From Mycobacterium interjectum (GTDB taxonomy: Bacteria; Actinomycetota; Actinomycetes; Mycobacteriales; Mycobacteriaceae): a stretch of DNA of 62,249 nt. The first letter of the stretch is position 1. Each line of letters starts with the position of its first letter. The position numbers and the translations under genes were made by a program. Location of the stretch: contig LQPB01000049.1 of assembly GCA_002102225.1 (NCBI GenBank), positions 1 through 62,249 of the forward strand, in the 5' to 3' direction. The notes under the pieces were generated by a model. The model did not search any database. It was given only the letters and a program-made list of their open reading frames with translations, and was not told the origin of the DNA. This document shows, in pieces, positions 12,001 through 20,773 of the stretch.

Positions 12001-13253
12001 GCCTCGGCGAGCCGCCAGCGCGCCAGCTTCTGCGCGAACTCCTCTGACTCCGCGATGCTGAGGTGGTCGGTCAGGGCGAAGAACCACGCGTTTTCGTCGA
12101 TGACCATCCAGGTGTCGCGGTCGCGGGGCAGCGCCTCGATCACACCCCGCTCGTCGAACTTCAGGGTCCGTTCGGGGACGGCCGACCACATCGATCCGCC
12201 GGTCAGGTCGAAGAACGTCACGCCGTCGATACCCTCGGCGCTGATCACGAACTCCCACTGCGGGTCCGAGACATCGGCGATGATCACCGTGTGCGGGGTG
12301 GGCGTCTGCGCCGACGAACTGGCATGCCGGGGCGTGAAAGAGCCACGGCCGGCGAACAATTCGGCCTGCTCGGCAGCGAACTCCCGCACCGAGCTGTAGA
12401 CCATGCGCGCGTTGCCCGCCGCGTCCTGGCGGCGCGGGTCGCCGAAGTGGGGCAGCCACTTCACCCAGTCCCACTGCTCCAGATCGGAGCTGACCACGAT
12501 CATCTGCACGTGGTCCGGCCCGTGGGAGAACGCCAGCTGGCAGACGATCGCCCGCATCAGGCCCAGCACCTGCTCGCGGTCGCCGATGAGCGAGTACCAC
12601 GGCTCCACCAGCAGGGAGATCATCTTGGGCAGGTTGTAGACGACGCTCTGGTAGCGCCCGAATTCCTGCAACGCCTTGCCCGTCACGGGCTCGAGCTCGA
12701 TGTCGGTCGGCATGTTCTGGGGCTCGCCCCAGGTCACCTCGGGCCGCGTCATGCCCACCCCGACGCGCACCACCCCGAAGTTGAGGTCCTTACCGTCGGG
12801 CTTGCGCTCCCACATCCGCGACGACCCGACGGCCGCGGCCAGGGTGTCGGGCGCCGGGTGGAACCAGCGGTAGTTGGCGTCCATGCTGTCGGCCGACTCG
12901 TGGGCGGTCTCGCGCAGCATGTCGAGCATCAGCATGAACTGGGCGCGCATCGCGTCCAGCTTCGGCCGGCTCATCTGCTGCTGGCCGCCGCCGCCGCGGA
13001 ACATCATCATCATCATCCCGCCGACCATGAAGATCGGGAAGATCGCGCCGACGCCGCCGAACACGTGGGAACCGCTGGCGAAGGTCATGGCGACCATGCC
13101 GCCCAGCAGGCCGATCACCACGACGCCGACCACCACGATCCACCACGGCTTGCCCTCGGGCGGCGGGATGCTCAGCGGGGTCGGAAGGACTATGTTCTCC
13201 GGCTTGATGACCGGTGGCTTTTCCGGCGTCGGCCGGGCAAATCCGCGTTTCAC
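9093..13253 (-). CDS. eccC5: ESX-5 type VII secretion ATPase EccC5
   Basis: EccC5 is the membrane-bound motor of ESX-5, here 1386 residues. Two transmembrane helices lie at about 37-58 and 66-85, followed by three FtsK/SpoIIIE-type ATPase domains. Walker A motifs are GTTGSGKST near residue 496 and GAGGSGKTT near 869; the third, GRRECGRTT near 1172, is degenerate, as in other EccC proteins, where it takes part in substrate binding. The sequence matches M. tuberculosis EccC5 almost throughout and is not split. The GTG start overlaps the eccB5 stop as GTGA, indicating translational coupling. Confidence 0.97.
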   Translation of the reverse strand: MKRGFARPTPEKPPVIKPENIVLPTPLSIPPPEGKPWWIVVVGVVVIGLLGGMVAMTFASGSHVFGGVGAIFPIFMVGGMMMMMFRGGGGQQQMSRPKLDAMRAQFMLMLDMLRETAHESADSMDANYRWFHPAPDTLAAAVGSSRMWERKPDGKDLNFGVVRVGVGMTRPEVTWGEPQNMPTDIELEPVTGKALQEFGRYQSVVYNLPKMISLLVEPWYSLIGDREQVLGLMRAIVCQLAFSHGPDHVQMIVVSSDLEQWDWVKWLPHFGDPRRQDAAGNARMVYSSVREFAAEQAELFAGRGSFTPRHASSSAQTPTPHTVIIADVSDPQWEFVISAEGIDGVTFFDLTGGSMWSAVPERTLKFDERGVIEALPRDRDTWMVIDENAWFFALTDHLSIAESEEFAQKLARWRLAEAYEEIGQRVAHIGARDILAYYGIDDPADIDFDALWGSRTDSMGRSRLRAPFGNRSDNGELLFLDMKSLDEGGDGPHGVMSGTTGSGKSTLVRTVIESLMLGHPPEELQFVLADLKGGSAVKPFAGVPHVSRIITDLEEDQALMERFLDALWGEIARRKAICDSAGVDDAKEYNSVRLRMRARGQDMPALPMLVVVIDEFYEWFRIMPTAVDVLDSIGRQGRAYWIHLMMASQTIESRAEKLMENMGYRLVLKARTAGAAQAAGVPNAVNLPAQAGLGYFRRSLEDIVRFQAEFLWRDYISRGVTIDGEEAPALVHSIDYVRPQLFTNSFTPLEVSVGGPELEPVAVHSNGEALEAAESEEDEEGIRVPKVGTVIIDQLRKIDFEPYRLWQPPLSHPVAIDELVNRFIGHPWQQDYGTAQNLVFPIGIIDRPFKHDQPPWTVDTSGPGANVLILGAGGSGKTTALQTLICSAALTHTPEQVQFYCLAYSGTALTTIGRLPHVGEVAGPTDPYGVRRTVAELLALVRERKRTFLEYGIASMEVFRRRKFAGEAGPVPNDGFGDVYLVIDNYRALAEENEVLIEQVNLIINQGPSFGVHVIVTADRESELRPPVRSGFGSRIELRLAAVEDAKLVRSRFAKEVPVKPGRGMVAVNYVRLDSDPQAGLHTLVARPALANTPDNVFHSDSIIEAVSRLASGQAPPVRRLPARFGVEQVRELAARDTRQGVGAGGITWAISELDLAPVYLNFAENAHLMVTGRRECGRTTTLATIMSEIGRLYAPGSSSAPTPPAGRPSAQVWLVDPRRQLLTVLGSEYVEKFAYNLDGVQEMMNDMSALLASREPPPGLSAQELLAHSWWSGPEIFLIVDDIQQLPAGFDSPLHKAAAWVTRAADVGLHVIVTRTFGGWSSAGSDPMLRALHQANAPLLVMDADPDEGFIRGKMKGGPLPRGRGLLMAEDTGVFVQVAATEFRH

Positions 13254-14773
13254 TTAGGTACCACCAAATCTCCAGGGGACATGTCCATCGGAAGGGTGTC
13301 GTGCTCCACCAAGGCGTCTGCCCGCGACAGGGTCGGGCCCTGGGGCAGCAGCCGCAGCGCCACCCACGGCGCCAGGCTGGGCGTGGTCTTCAGGCCCAAG
13401 GCCTCGCGGGCCTCGCGGGTGTCGTCGACGCCGAACCGGGCGCCCGCGTCCGTCAGCCACCACAGCGACTCCGTCGTCTTGGCGCCTGGGTCGTTGCCGG
13501 TGACGGCCACGAAGTTCGCGTGGTCGGAAGCGAAGTACACCTGGTCGGCCTCGCGGCCGGTGGTGTCGGCCTTTACCAGGGACACGACCTTGTTCATCTC
13601 CTTGGTCGGGATGGGCAGGGTCGAGCCCGACACGACCTGGATGCGGGCCCGGTTCTCGCCGGAGGTCTTCTGCCACCACCAGCAGGTCGCCGGGTTCTCC
13701 CGCATGTCCATGACGTTCAGCGGGTTGTCCGGGTACGACGACAGGTCCAGCTTGTTGACCACCGGCATCTTCGCCAGCGCCGACGGTTCCACCGTGACCG
13801 GCTTGGTGTTACCGCCCGGGCCGCCGGCGTTCTGCAGGATCTGGGCCACCAACGGCGGCAGCGTCTGAACGCCGTCGGCCAACACCAGCGAATACTGCTG
13901 CGGCCCACTGATTTGCGGCGTGACGATCACCGTCCCCACCGGGCCGGGCGCACCGCCGAACGTCGCCGCGGAACCCGCGTTCGGGATCTCGGGCACCGTC
14001 AGCTCGGGCCCCACCGGCAGCGCGTCGTACAGGGCGCGGCTCATCGGCTTGGCCATGCTCACCTGCTCGGGAGTCAGGCCCAGCGGCAGCAGCACCGAGC
14101 GGTTCGTCGCGTCGATCTTCGACCGGCGTCCCTGCCGGACCACCCACGCCTCGTCGCCGTACCGCAGGACCACGGCGTCCGACCCGTTCAGCACCTGGCG
14201 GTGGCCGCTGAGGTCGGGGGTGCCGTCGATCACCGTCACCGTCACCCCGGACGGCGCGCCCGTCCCGGTGGAACCGGCGACCGTGTCACACACCAGCCAC
14301 GACGACGCGGCCGGGGTCTTGGGAGCGAAGTTCGAGGGGGCGCCGGGGATGCCCACCAGGGGCCCGCGGGGCAGGTTGGCGATCTGGCTGGACCGAACCA
14401 GGTGCGGGTTGTCCGGCCGCCCGGTGATCAGCCGCGCCGATGCCAGGTTCAGCGCCGGATACAACTTGTCGCCCACCCGCACGTACAGCGCGCCGGAGTC
14501 ACGGTCGGCGATGATGGGCGACTCGTTGATCTGACCGGACGGGCTGAGGAAGGACCACAGCAGCGCGCCCAGGCAAATCACCAGCGACGCGGAGACGGAG
14601 GCCACCACGGCCAGCGTCTGGCGCCGGCCCGGCTCGATCTCCATGCGGACCCGCCAGCGGGTCAGCGCCATCGCGGTTCGGCGGGCCAGGAATTGATAGC
14701 CCGTCACCTGGGTGCGGGTCGACAAACCGAGGCCGTACCCCGACCCCCGCTGCCCGCGACTCTCTTCGGCCAC
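13250..14773 (-). CDS. eccB5: ESX-5 membrane component EccB5
   Basis: EccB5 has 507 residues: a short cytoplasmic N-terminus, one transmembrane helix at about 53-77, and a large periplasmic domain with repeat-type folds. Together with EccC, EccD and EccE it forms the inner-membrane translocation pore. The periplasmic Cys in WLVCDT and the Cys in ATCWWW could form the disulfide described for EccB proteins. The start is GTG. It is the first gene of the minus-strand core operon and diverges from malQ, as in M. tuberculosis. Confidence 0.96.
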   Translation of the reverse strand: MAEESRGQRGSGYGLGLSTRTQVTGYQFLARRTAMALTRWRVRMEIEPGRRQTLAVVASVSASLVICLGALLWSFLSPSGQINESPIIADRDSGALYVRVGDKLYPALNLASARLITGRPDNPHLVRSSQIANLPRGPLVGIPGAPSNFAPKTPAASSWLVCDTVAGSTGTGAPSGVTVTVIDGTPDLSGHRQVLNGSDAVVLRYGDEAWVVRQGRRSKIDATNRSVLLPLGLTPEQVSMAKPMSRALYDALPVGPELTVPEIPNAGSAATFGGAPGPVGTVIVTPQISGPQQYSLVLADGVQTLPPLVAQILQNAGGPGGNTKPVTVEPSALAKMPVVNKLDLSSYPDNPLNVMDMRENPATCWWWQKTSGENRARIQVVSGSTLPIPTKEMNKVVSLVKADTTGREADQVYFASDHANFVAVTGNDPGAKTTESLWWLTDAGARFGVDDTREAREALGLKTTPSLAPWVALRLLPQGPTLSRADALVEHDTLPMDMSPGDLVVPK

Positions 14774-14806
14774 GTTATTTCACCATCCGGTCTGCTAGAA
14801 CGCCCT

Positions 14807-14854
14807 GGATATTGTCCGTCGAAAATATCCGTTGCGCGAATTGCTTCGCGCAAC
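14807..14854. promoter_or_regulatory. Tandem inverted repeats upstream of eccB5
   Basis: Within the 325-bp malQ/eccB5 divergent region (14774-15098) are two adjacent perfect inverted repeats: GGATATT/AATATCC (14807-14813 and 14824-14830, 10-nt spacer) and a 9-bp GC-rich stem, GTTGCGCGA with TCGCGCAAC (14831-14839 and 14846-14854, 6-nt loop). They lie 34-81 bp upstream of the eccB5 GTG, so they could be operators or a leader-RNA structure. No other gene lies in the interval. Confidence 0.5.
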
Positions 14855-15098
14855 CGTGACAACCGTAAGGGACCGGCGCGGGGCCCGCCACGCGTTGCCC
14901 TGCGCTTCACCTTCTATTTACATCTCGCTGAGTGGCCGCCGCCGGCACTCTTGCTGTTCCCCACTCATCCCCCGGCTGGATTCTGCACGTCTTCACTGCG
15001 CATGTTAGCCGCGGATGTCCTACCAGTCCTGTTGAACGGCCACTTGCAGCAAAAGCCCGCCGACCCGCCCGAGCCGCGTCTCGGCATCCTCAAGCAAG

Positions 15099-17252
15099 AT
15101 GGGCGGCATGCCTGAGCTCGCGCCCTCGCTGGTCGAACTGGCCCGTCGGTTCGGCATCGCGACCGAATACGAGGACTGGACCGGACGGCCGGTGCTGGTC
15201 CCCGGGGAGACGCTGGTGGCGGTGCTCGCCGCGCTGGGTGTCGAGGCCGGCACCGAACAGGAGCGCAACGCGGCCCTGACGGCGCAGCGGCGGGCGTATT
15301 GGCGGCGGCGCATGCCGGCGACCATCGTCGGGCGCACCGGCGAACAGATCCGGTTCTGGGCGCATGTCACCCACGGTGACCCCGCCGAGGTGTGGCTGCA
15401 GCTCGAGGACGGCACGGTGCGCGGCGGGGTGCAGCAGGTCGACAACTTCACGCCGCCGTACGAGCTGGACGGACGCTGGATCGGCGAGGCCAGCTTCGCC
15501 TTGCCCGCGCACCTGCCACTGGGCTACCACCGCGTGCACCTGCGGTCGGGCGACTCCGAGACGAGCACCGCGCTGATCGTCACCCCCGACTGGCTGGGTC
15601 TGCCGGAGCAGCTCGGGGCCCGGCGCGCCTGGGGGCTGGCCGCCCAGCTCTACAGCGTGCGGTCCCGCCAGTCGTGGGGCGTGGGTGACCTCACCGACCT
15701 GACCGACCTCGCGGTGTGGTCGGCGTCCCGCCACGGCGCCGACTACGTGCTGATCAACCCGCTGCATGCGGCCGGGTTCGGTCCGACCTGGCGCATGGAA
15801 CCGTCGCCGTACCTGCCCACCTCGCGCCGCTTCGTCAACCCGATCTATCTCCGGGTCGAGGCGATCCCGGAGTACGCCGACCTCACCAAGCGCGGCCGGG
15901 TGCGCCGGCTGCGCTCGGACGTCCAGCGGCGGGCCGGCCAGCTCGACGCCATCGACCGCGACGGCGCCTGGGCGGCCAAACGCGCGGCGCTCAAGCTGCT
16001 GCACGAGGTGCCGCGGTCGGCGGGCCGCGAGCTGGCCTACGCCGCGTTCCGAGACCGGGAGGGCATCTCACTCGAGAACTTCGCCACCTGGTGCGCGCTG
16101 GCCGAGGAATACGGCGGCGATTGGCACCGCTGGCCGGATTCGCTGCGGCATCCCGACGCCCCCGGGGTCGCCGGTTTTACCGAAAGAAATTCGGACGCAA
16201 TCGATTTCCACCGTTGGCTGCAGTGGCAGCTCGACGAGCAGCTCGCCTCGGCGCAGTCCCAGGCGATCAGGGCCGGGATGGCGCTGGGCGTCATGCACGA
16301 CCTGGCCGTCGGCGTGCACCCCGACGGCGCCGACGCCTGGGCCCTGCAGGATGCGATGGCGCTGGGCGTGACGGCCGGCGCGCCGCCGGACGAGTTCAAC
16401 CAACTCGGCCAGGACTGGTCGCAGCCGCCGTGGCGCCCGGACCGGCTGGACGAGCTGGAGTACTTGCCCTTTCGCGCGCTCATCCGGGCGCAGCTGCGGC
16501 ACGCCGGCGGTGTTCGCATCGACCACATCATCGGGTTGTTCCGGCTGTGGTGGATCCCGCAGGGCTTACCGCCCACCCAGGGCACCTACGTGCGCTACGA
16601 CCACGAAGCGATGATCGGCATCGTCGCCCTCGAAGCGCACCGGGCCGGCGCGCTGGTCGTCGGCGAGGACCTCGGCACCGTCGAACCCTGGGTGCGGGAC
16701 TACCTGTTGTTGCGGGGTGTGCTGGGCACCTCGATTCTGTGGTTCGAGTTGGATCGGGACGGAAACGGCGGCCCGCTGCCGGCCGAGCGCTGGCGCGAGT
16801 ACTGCCTGTCCTCGGTCACCACCCACGATCTACCGCCGACGGCGGGTTACCTGGCGGGCGAACACGTGCGGCTGCGGGAGTCCCTGGGCTTGCTCACCCG
16901 GCCGGTGGAGGCCGAGCTCGAGTCCGACCGGGCCGAGCTGGCGGCGTGGCTGGCGGAGTTGCGCCGGGTCGGCCTGCTGGCCGACGGCGAGGACGACCCC
17001 GAACTCGTCGTCCTGGCGCTGTACCGGTACCTGGGCCGAACGCCGTCGCGCCTGCTGGGGGTCGCGCTGACCGACGCGGTCGGCGACCGGCGCACCCAGA
17101 ACCAGCCGGGCACCACCGACGAATACCCCAACTGGCGGGTTCCGCTGACCGGGCCCGACGGCCGGCCGGTGACGCTCGAGGACGTCTTCACCGATCCCCG
17201 GGCGGCGACGCTGGCCGAGGCCGTCCGCGCGGCGATCGCGCCGCACCCGTAA
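15099..17252 (+). CDS. malQ: 4-alpha-glucanotransferase (GH77) MalQ
   Basis: MalQ transfers maltooligosaccharide segments between glucans in glycogen and maltodextrin metabolism. This 717-residue protein has an N-terminal extension and beta-sandwich region as in actinobacterial MalQ, then the GH77 barrel. The nucleophile is Asp in RIDHI, the acid/base Glu is in VVGEDLG, and the transition-state Asp is in TTHDLPPT. A second ATG nine bases later (MPELAPS) is equally possible as the start. It diverges from eccB5, as in M. tuberculosis (Rv1781c). Confidence 0.96.
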   Translation: MGGMPELAPSLVELARRFGIATEYEDWTGRPVLVPGETLVAVLAALGVEAGTEQERNAALTAQRRAYWRRRMPATIVGRTGEQIRFWAHVTHGDPAEVWLQLEDGTVRGGVQQVDNFTPPYELDGRWIGEASFALPAHLPLGYHRVHLRSGDSETSTALIVTPDWLGLPEQLGARRAWGLAAQLYSVRSRQSWGVGDLTDLTDLAVWSASRHGADYVLINPLHAAGFGPTWRMEPSPYLPTSRRFVNPIYLRVEAIPEYADLTKRGRVRRLRSDVQRRAGQLDAIDRDGAWAAKRAALKLLHEVPRSAGRELAYAAFRDREGISLENFATWCALAEEYGGDWHRWPDSLRHPDAPGVAGFTERNSDAIDFHRWLQWQLDEQLASAQSQAIRAGMALGVMHDLAVGVHPDGADAWALQDAMALGVTAGAPPDEFNQLGQDWSQPPWRPDRLDELEYLPFRALIRAQLRHAGGVRIDHIIGLFRLWWIPQGLPPTQGTYVRYDHEAMIGIVALEAHRAGALVVGEDLGTVEPWVRDYLLLRGVLGTSILWFELDRDGNGGPLPAERWREYCLSSVTTHDLPPTAGYLAGEHVRLRESLGLLTRPVEAELESDRAELAAWLAELRRVGLLADGEDDPELVVLALYRYLGRTPSRLLGVALTDAVGDRRTQNQPGTTDEYPNWRVPLTGPDGRPVTLEDVFTDPRAATLAEAVRAAIAPHP

Positions 17253-17275
17253 GTGGCCTGTTAGCTTCGGGTTCC

Positions 17276-18169
17276 ATGAAGGCTTCCCTGAAAGTCGGGG
17301 TGGTGGCCCCGGTCGCCGACGGCGTCACCGCGGATCCCGAGTGGATGGTGAGCTTCGCGGGCCACCTCGAGCAGTGCGGGTTCGAATCGATCATCGTCGT
17401 CGAGCACACCGTCCTGGTCACCCGCTATGACAGCGTCTATCCCTACGACAGCTCCGGACGGGTCGGCCTGACCGCCGACTGCCCCATCCCCGACCCGCTC
17501 GACCTGCTGGCCTTCCTGGCCGGACACACCAGCCGCCTCGGCCTGGCCACCGGGGTGCTGGTGTTGCCCAACCACCACCCGGTGGTGCTGGCCAAACGGG
17601 CCGCGACCGTGGACGCGCTGTCGGGCGGGCGGCTGCGGCTGTGCGTCGGCGTGGGCTGGCTCAAGGAGGAGCTCGCCGCCTGCGGCGCGGAGTTCGACAG
17701 CCGCGGCAGGCGGGTCGACGAGCAGTTGGCCGTGCTGCGGGCGCTCTGGGCCAACCGCCCGCAAGGGGCCTCGCACCACGGCGAATTCTTCGACTTCGAC
17801 GACGTCATGTGCTACCCGAAACCGGTTGCCGCCGAGCGGCTTCCGATTCACATCGGGGGCCACAGCCGGGCGGCTGCCCGCCGCGCGGGGCGCCTGGGAG
17901 ACGGCTTCCAACCGCTGGGCGTGGCGGGGCCGCAACTCGCGTCGCTGATCGCGCTGATGCGTGACGAGGCTTCCGCGGCGGGCCGCGATCCCGCCGCGCT
18001 CGAAGTGTCGCTGGGCCACGCGGTCACCAAGATCGACGCCGAACGCGCGGGCGGCCTCGTCGATCAGGGTGCCGACCGGATCGTGTTGTCGATGCCGCCG
18101 ACCGCCGACATCGAGGAGGCCAAGGACATGCTGTCGGCGTGCGCGCAACGGCTGTCGCTGGCCTCATGA
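17276..18169 (+). CDS. LLM-class F420-dependent oxidoreductase
   Basis: This 297-residue protein belongs to the luciferase-like monooxygenase superfamily, in the actinobacterial F420-dependent TIGR03619-like type. Recognisable parts are TGVLVLPNHHPVVLAKRAATVD, GRLRLCVGVGWLKEE and PIHIGGHSRAAARRAGRLGDGF, which line the cofactor site in this fold. The substrate cannot be predicted. It starts 24 nt after malQ and overlaps the next gene as ATGA, so malQ, this gene and the SnoaL-like gene are likely cotranscribed. Confidence 0.85.
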   Translation: MKASLKVGVVAPVADGVTADPEWMVSFAGHLEQCGFESIIVVEHTVLVTRYDSVYPYDSSGRVGLTADCPIPDPLDLLAFLAGHTSRLGLATGVLVLPNHHPVVLAKRAATVDALSGGRLRLCVGVGWLKEELAACGAEFDSRGRRVDEQLAVLRALWANRPQGASHHGEFFDFDDVMCYPKPVAAERLPIHIGGHSRAAARRAGRLGDGFQPLGVAGPQLASLIALMRDEASAAGRDPAALEVSLGHAVTKIDAERAGGLVDQGADRIVLSMPPTADIEEAKDMLSACAQRLSLAS

Positions 18170-18636
18170 CCCTTTCTGTCGGCGACCGGATGGCGCTCAG
18201 CGATGTGGTGCACCGCTACGCCGCCCACGTCGACGACGGTCAGTTCGACTCCGTCGTCACGCTTTTCACCGACGACGCCGAGCTGTTGCTGCCGGAGCCG
18301 CCGGCCGCGCTGGAGCCCGTCCGCTCGCACCGGGGCCGGGAGGCGATCGCCGGCGCGGTGGCCGCCGTCGCCGCCGTCACCCGCACCGAGCACGCCATCG
18401 TCGGTGAGGTCTATGAGGACGGCCCGCGCCCCGGCGCCGCGAGCGGGCGCGTCGCGTGCGTCGCGCACCACTGGAGCCGGCGCGGGGACGAAGTGGTCGA
18501 CGCGGTGTGGCACCTGCGCTACGACGACGACTACCGACTGACGGACGCGGGCTGGCGGATCACCCGACGGGCCCTGACCATCAACGCCATTGAGACCCGT
18601 ACGGCCCGGAAATTGCTGCCCCGAGACCGGGCTTAG
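18166..18636 (+). CDS. SnoaL-like / NTF2-fold protein
   Basis: This 156-residue protein has the SnoaL_4-type pattern: an N-terminal helix, HRYAAHVDDGQFDSVVTLF, then beta strands with WHLRYDDDYRLTDAGWRI and RRALTI. Such cone-shaped proteins act as small dehydratases, isomerases or ligand binders. The ATG overlaps the stop of the LLM oxidoreductase by four bases (ATGA), implying translational coupling and a shared pathway. A longer reading within the preceding gene was rejected. Confidence 0.8.
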   Translation: MTLSVGDRMALSDVVHRYAAHVDDGQFDSVVTLFTDDAELLLPEPPAALEPVRSHRGREAIAGAVAAVAAVTRTEHAIVGEVYEDGPRPGAASGRVACVAHHWSRRGDEVVDAVWHLRYDDDYRLTDAGWRITRRALTINAIETRTARKLLPRDRA

Positions 18637-18866
18637 CCGGCGTCCAGAAGGTTATGCCCAAACTCACAGTGACCACCAAGGAACCGAGTTTGCGGCGAAA
18701 AATGAACATCTGATTGGTACTTGCGGCTACTGGCATCGGTGCCGATGCGGATTTTGCCCGCCGGCAACTGTTGCCGACGACCGGGTAGCCCAACGGGGGC
18801 CGCCGGTGCGCCTTTCTTTCCGAACGAGTCCAATTTATCCAAGCCCGCTCGGGTATTTTCGGCCGC

Positions 18867-20705
18867 GTGACGAACACCGAACATCGGGACCCGCGCCTTG
18901 GCTCCGCCGGGACCGCCGGGGGGCGGACAGCACCGGACGGCTCCGTATCGACACTGGCAGTAGGCACGCCGCTGACGGAAACCCCGGACTACCGCAACGA
19001 GATACACACCGCCGAGGACACCATTGACGTGGAGGCCTACGGTGGCGGCTTCGACCTCACCAGGCGGGCGACGGCTCCCAAGCTGCGCGTCGGGCGCGAC
19101 AAGTGGTTCAACCTGCTGTGGCTGATTCCCATCGGCTTTGCCCTGCTGGTCGTGGGGGTCGCGATCGGCAAAGGTCTGCACAACATGCCGGCGGTGCAGT
19201 CCTTCGTCCAGCGCTATCCGGGCACCGACACCCATACCGGGGTCAGCCCGGGCCTACCCGCCTGGATCGGGTGGACCCACTTCTTCAACCTGTTCATGAT
19301 GATGTTCATCATCCGGACGGGGATCCAGATCCTCTGTGACCATCCCCGGCTTTACTTCAGCCGCAACGCCACTCCGGGCAAGGACGAATGGCTGCGCGTC
19401 GGCCCGCCGGTGCCGGACGACGAGCTGTGGACCGCCAACGCCGACACCGTCGCGCTGCCACCGCAATTCGGGTTGCCGGGATTCCGGCACTCCATCGGGC
19501 TGGCCCGGTGGTGGCACCTGGGCATCGACGTGCTGTGGCTCGTCAACGGGTTGGTCTTCTACGTGCTGTTGTTCGTCACCGGCCAATGGCGGCACATCGT
19601 GCCCACCAGCTGGGACGTCTTCGGAAACGCCGCGTCGGTCGCGGTGCAGTACCTGTCACTGGACTGGCCGAAGGACAACGGGTGGGTCGCCTACAACGGC
19701 CTGCAGCTGCTCGCGTACTTCACCACGGTCTTTATCGCCGCGCCGGCCGCGTTGCTGACCGGCCTGGGGATGTCGCCGGCGCTGTCGCAGCGCGTCCACT
19801 GGCTCAGCAAGCGGCTGAGCATTCAGCACGCCCGGTCGCTGCATTTCGTTGTGCTGGTGTACTTTTTGTTCTTCATCCTGGTGCACGTGACGATGGTGTT
19901 GACCACCGGCGCGCTGCGGAACCTCAACCACATGTTCGCCTCCCGCGACGACGACAGCTGGGTGGGGTTCGGGATCTTCGCCGCGGCAATGGTGGTGACG
20001 GCCGTCGCGTGGGTGTGGGCCACCCCCTTCACCATTCGGCATCCCCGGGTGATCCAGCGGGTCGGCTATGCGCTGGTCGGCCCTTTCCAGCGCTTGCTCG
20101 AACAGCTCGACCCCAAGCCCGGTGCGTTCACCGAAAAAGACATCTCACCGCACCACTGGCGCAACGGCCGTCTGCCCGAGACGGTCGAGTACAAAGAGTT
20201 GGAAGCCAACGACTTTCGTGATTGGCGGCTGAAGGTATACGGCCTCGTCGAGCACCCGATGGAATTCTCGCTCGACGACCTCAAGGCGCTGCCGTACCAC
20301 GAGCAGATCAGCCAGCACTTCTGCATCCAGGCCTGGTCGGGCGTGGCCAAGTGGGGCGGCGTGCAGATGAAGGCGATCATGGACATCGTCAAACCGCTGC
20401 CCGAGGCGAAATGGGCGGTGTTCTATTCGATGGGCCTCGGCGCCACCGGTGGCATCTACTACAACGCCCACCACATCGGCCAGATGGACCATCACATGAC
20501 GATGCTGGCCTACAACATGAACGACCAGCCACTCCCCTACATGCACGGCAAGCCGCTGCGGCTGCGCAACGAATTGCAGCACGGCTTCAAGCTGGTGAAG
20601 TGGATCAAGGGCATCGAGTTCGTCGCCGACTACCGCGACATCGGCAGCGGTTACGGGGGCTACAGCGAGGATCACAAGTACTTCGGACGGCACCAGACGC
20701 TGTAG
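18867..20705 (+). CDS. Fusion of cytochrome b561-like membrane domain and sulfite-oxidase-type molybdopterin domain
   Basis: This 612-residue protein has a soluble N-terminus of about 80 residues and six hydrophobic segments (about 82-104, 132-153, 215-238, 268-290, 325-346, 372-395). His residues in and near the helices suggest a di-heme cytochrome b561 fold. The C-terminal domain (about 430-612) is of the sulfite oxidase/YedY molybdopterin type, with Cys486 in QHFCIQAW as the probable molybdenum ligand. It probably links substrate oxidoreduction to the quinone pool in one chain. It resembles Rv0218 from memory. The start is GTG. It stands alone between 230-bp and 68-bp gaps. Confidence 0.85.
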   Translation: MTNTEHRDPRLGSAGTAGGRTAPDGSVSTLAVGTPLTETPDYRNEIHTAEDTIDVEAYGGGFDLTRRATAPKLRVGRDKWFNLLWLIPIGFALLVVGVAIGKGLHNMPAVQSFVQRYPGTDTHTGVSPGLPAWIGWTHFFNLFMMMFIIRTGIQILCDHPRLYFSRNATPGKDEWLRVGPPVPDDELWTANADTVALPPQFGLPGFRHSIGLARWWHLGIDVLWLVNGLVFYVLLFVTGQWRHIVPTSWDVFGNAASVAVQYLSLDWPKDNGWVAYNGLQLLAYFTTVFIAAPAALLTGLGMSPALSQRVHWLSKRLSIQHARSLHFVVLVYFLFFILVHVTMVLTTGALRNLNHMFASRDDDSWVGFGIFAAAMVVTAVAWVWATPFTIRHPRVIQRVGYALVGPFQRLLEQLDPKPGAFTEKDISPHHWRNGRLPETVEYKELEANDFRDWRLKVYGLVEHPMEFSLDDLKALPYHEQISQHFCIQAWSGVAKWGGVQMKAIMDIVKPLPEAKWAVFYSMGLGATGGIYYNAHHIGQMDHHMTMLAYNMNDQPLPYMHGKPLRLRNELQHGFKLVKWIKGIEFVADYRDIGSGYGGYSEDHKYFGRHQTL

Positions 20706-20773
20706 GGCACCGGTCGGAAGTCGTTTCCTCAGAGGGCGTTTCGCCTAGCCGCAAAAACGCACCGACGACGCGA

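Noticed and set aside
9096..12047. 983-codon open frame on the plus strand antisense to eccC5
   Set aside because: The minus strand encodes intact EccC5 with all ATPase motifs. The antisense product is His/Arg/Gln-rich and matches nothing.
15716..18169. Very long open frame running through malQ into the LLM gene
   Set aside because: Only the part from 17276 encodes a real protein; the upstream part is an out-of-frame shadow of malQ.
20706..20773. Terminator between the molybdenum-b561 gene and the SRPBCC gene
   Set aside because: GCGTTT/AAACGC arms are only six bases with a 13-nt loop; not above chance.
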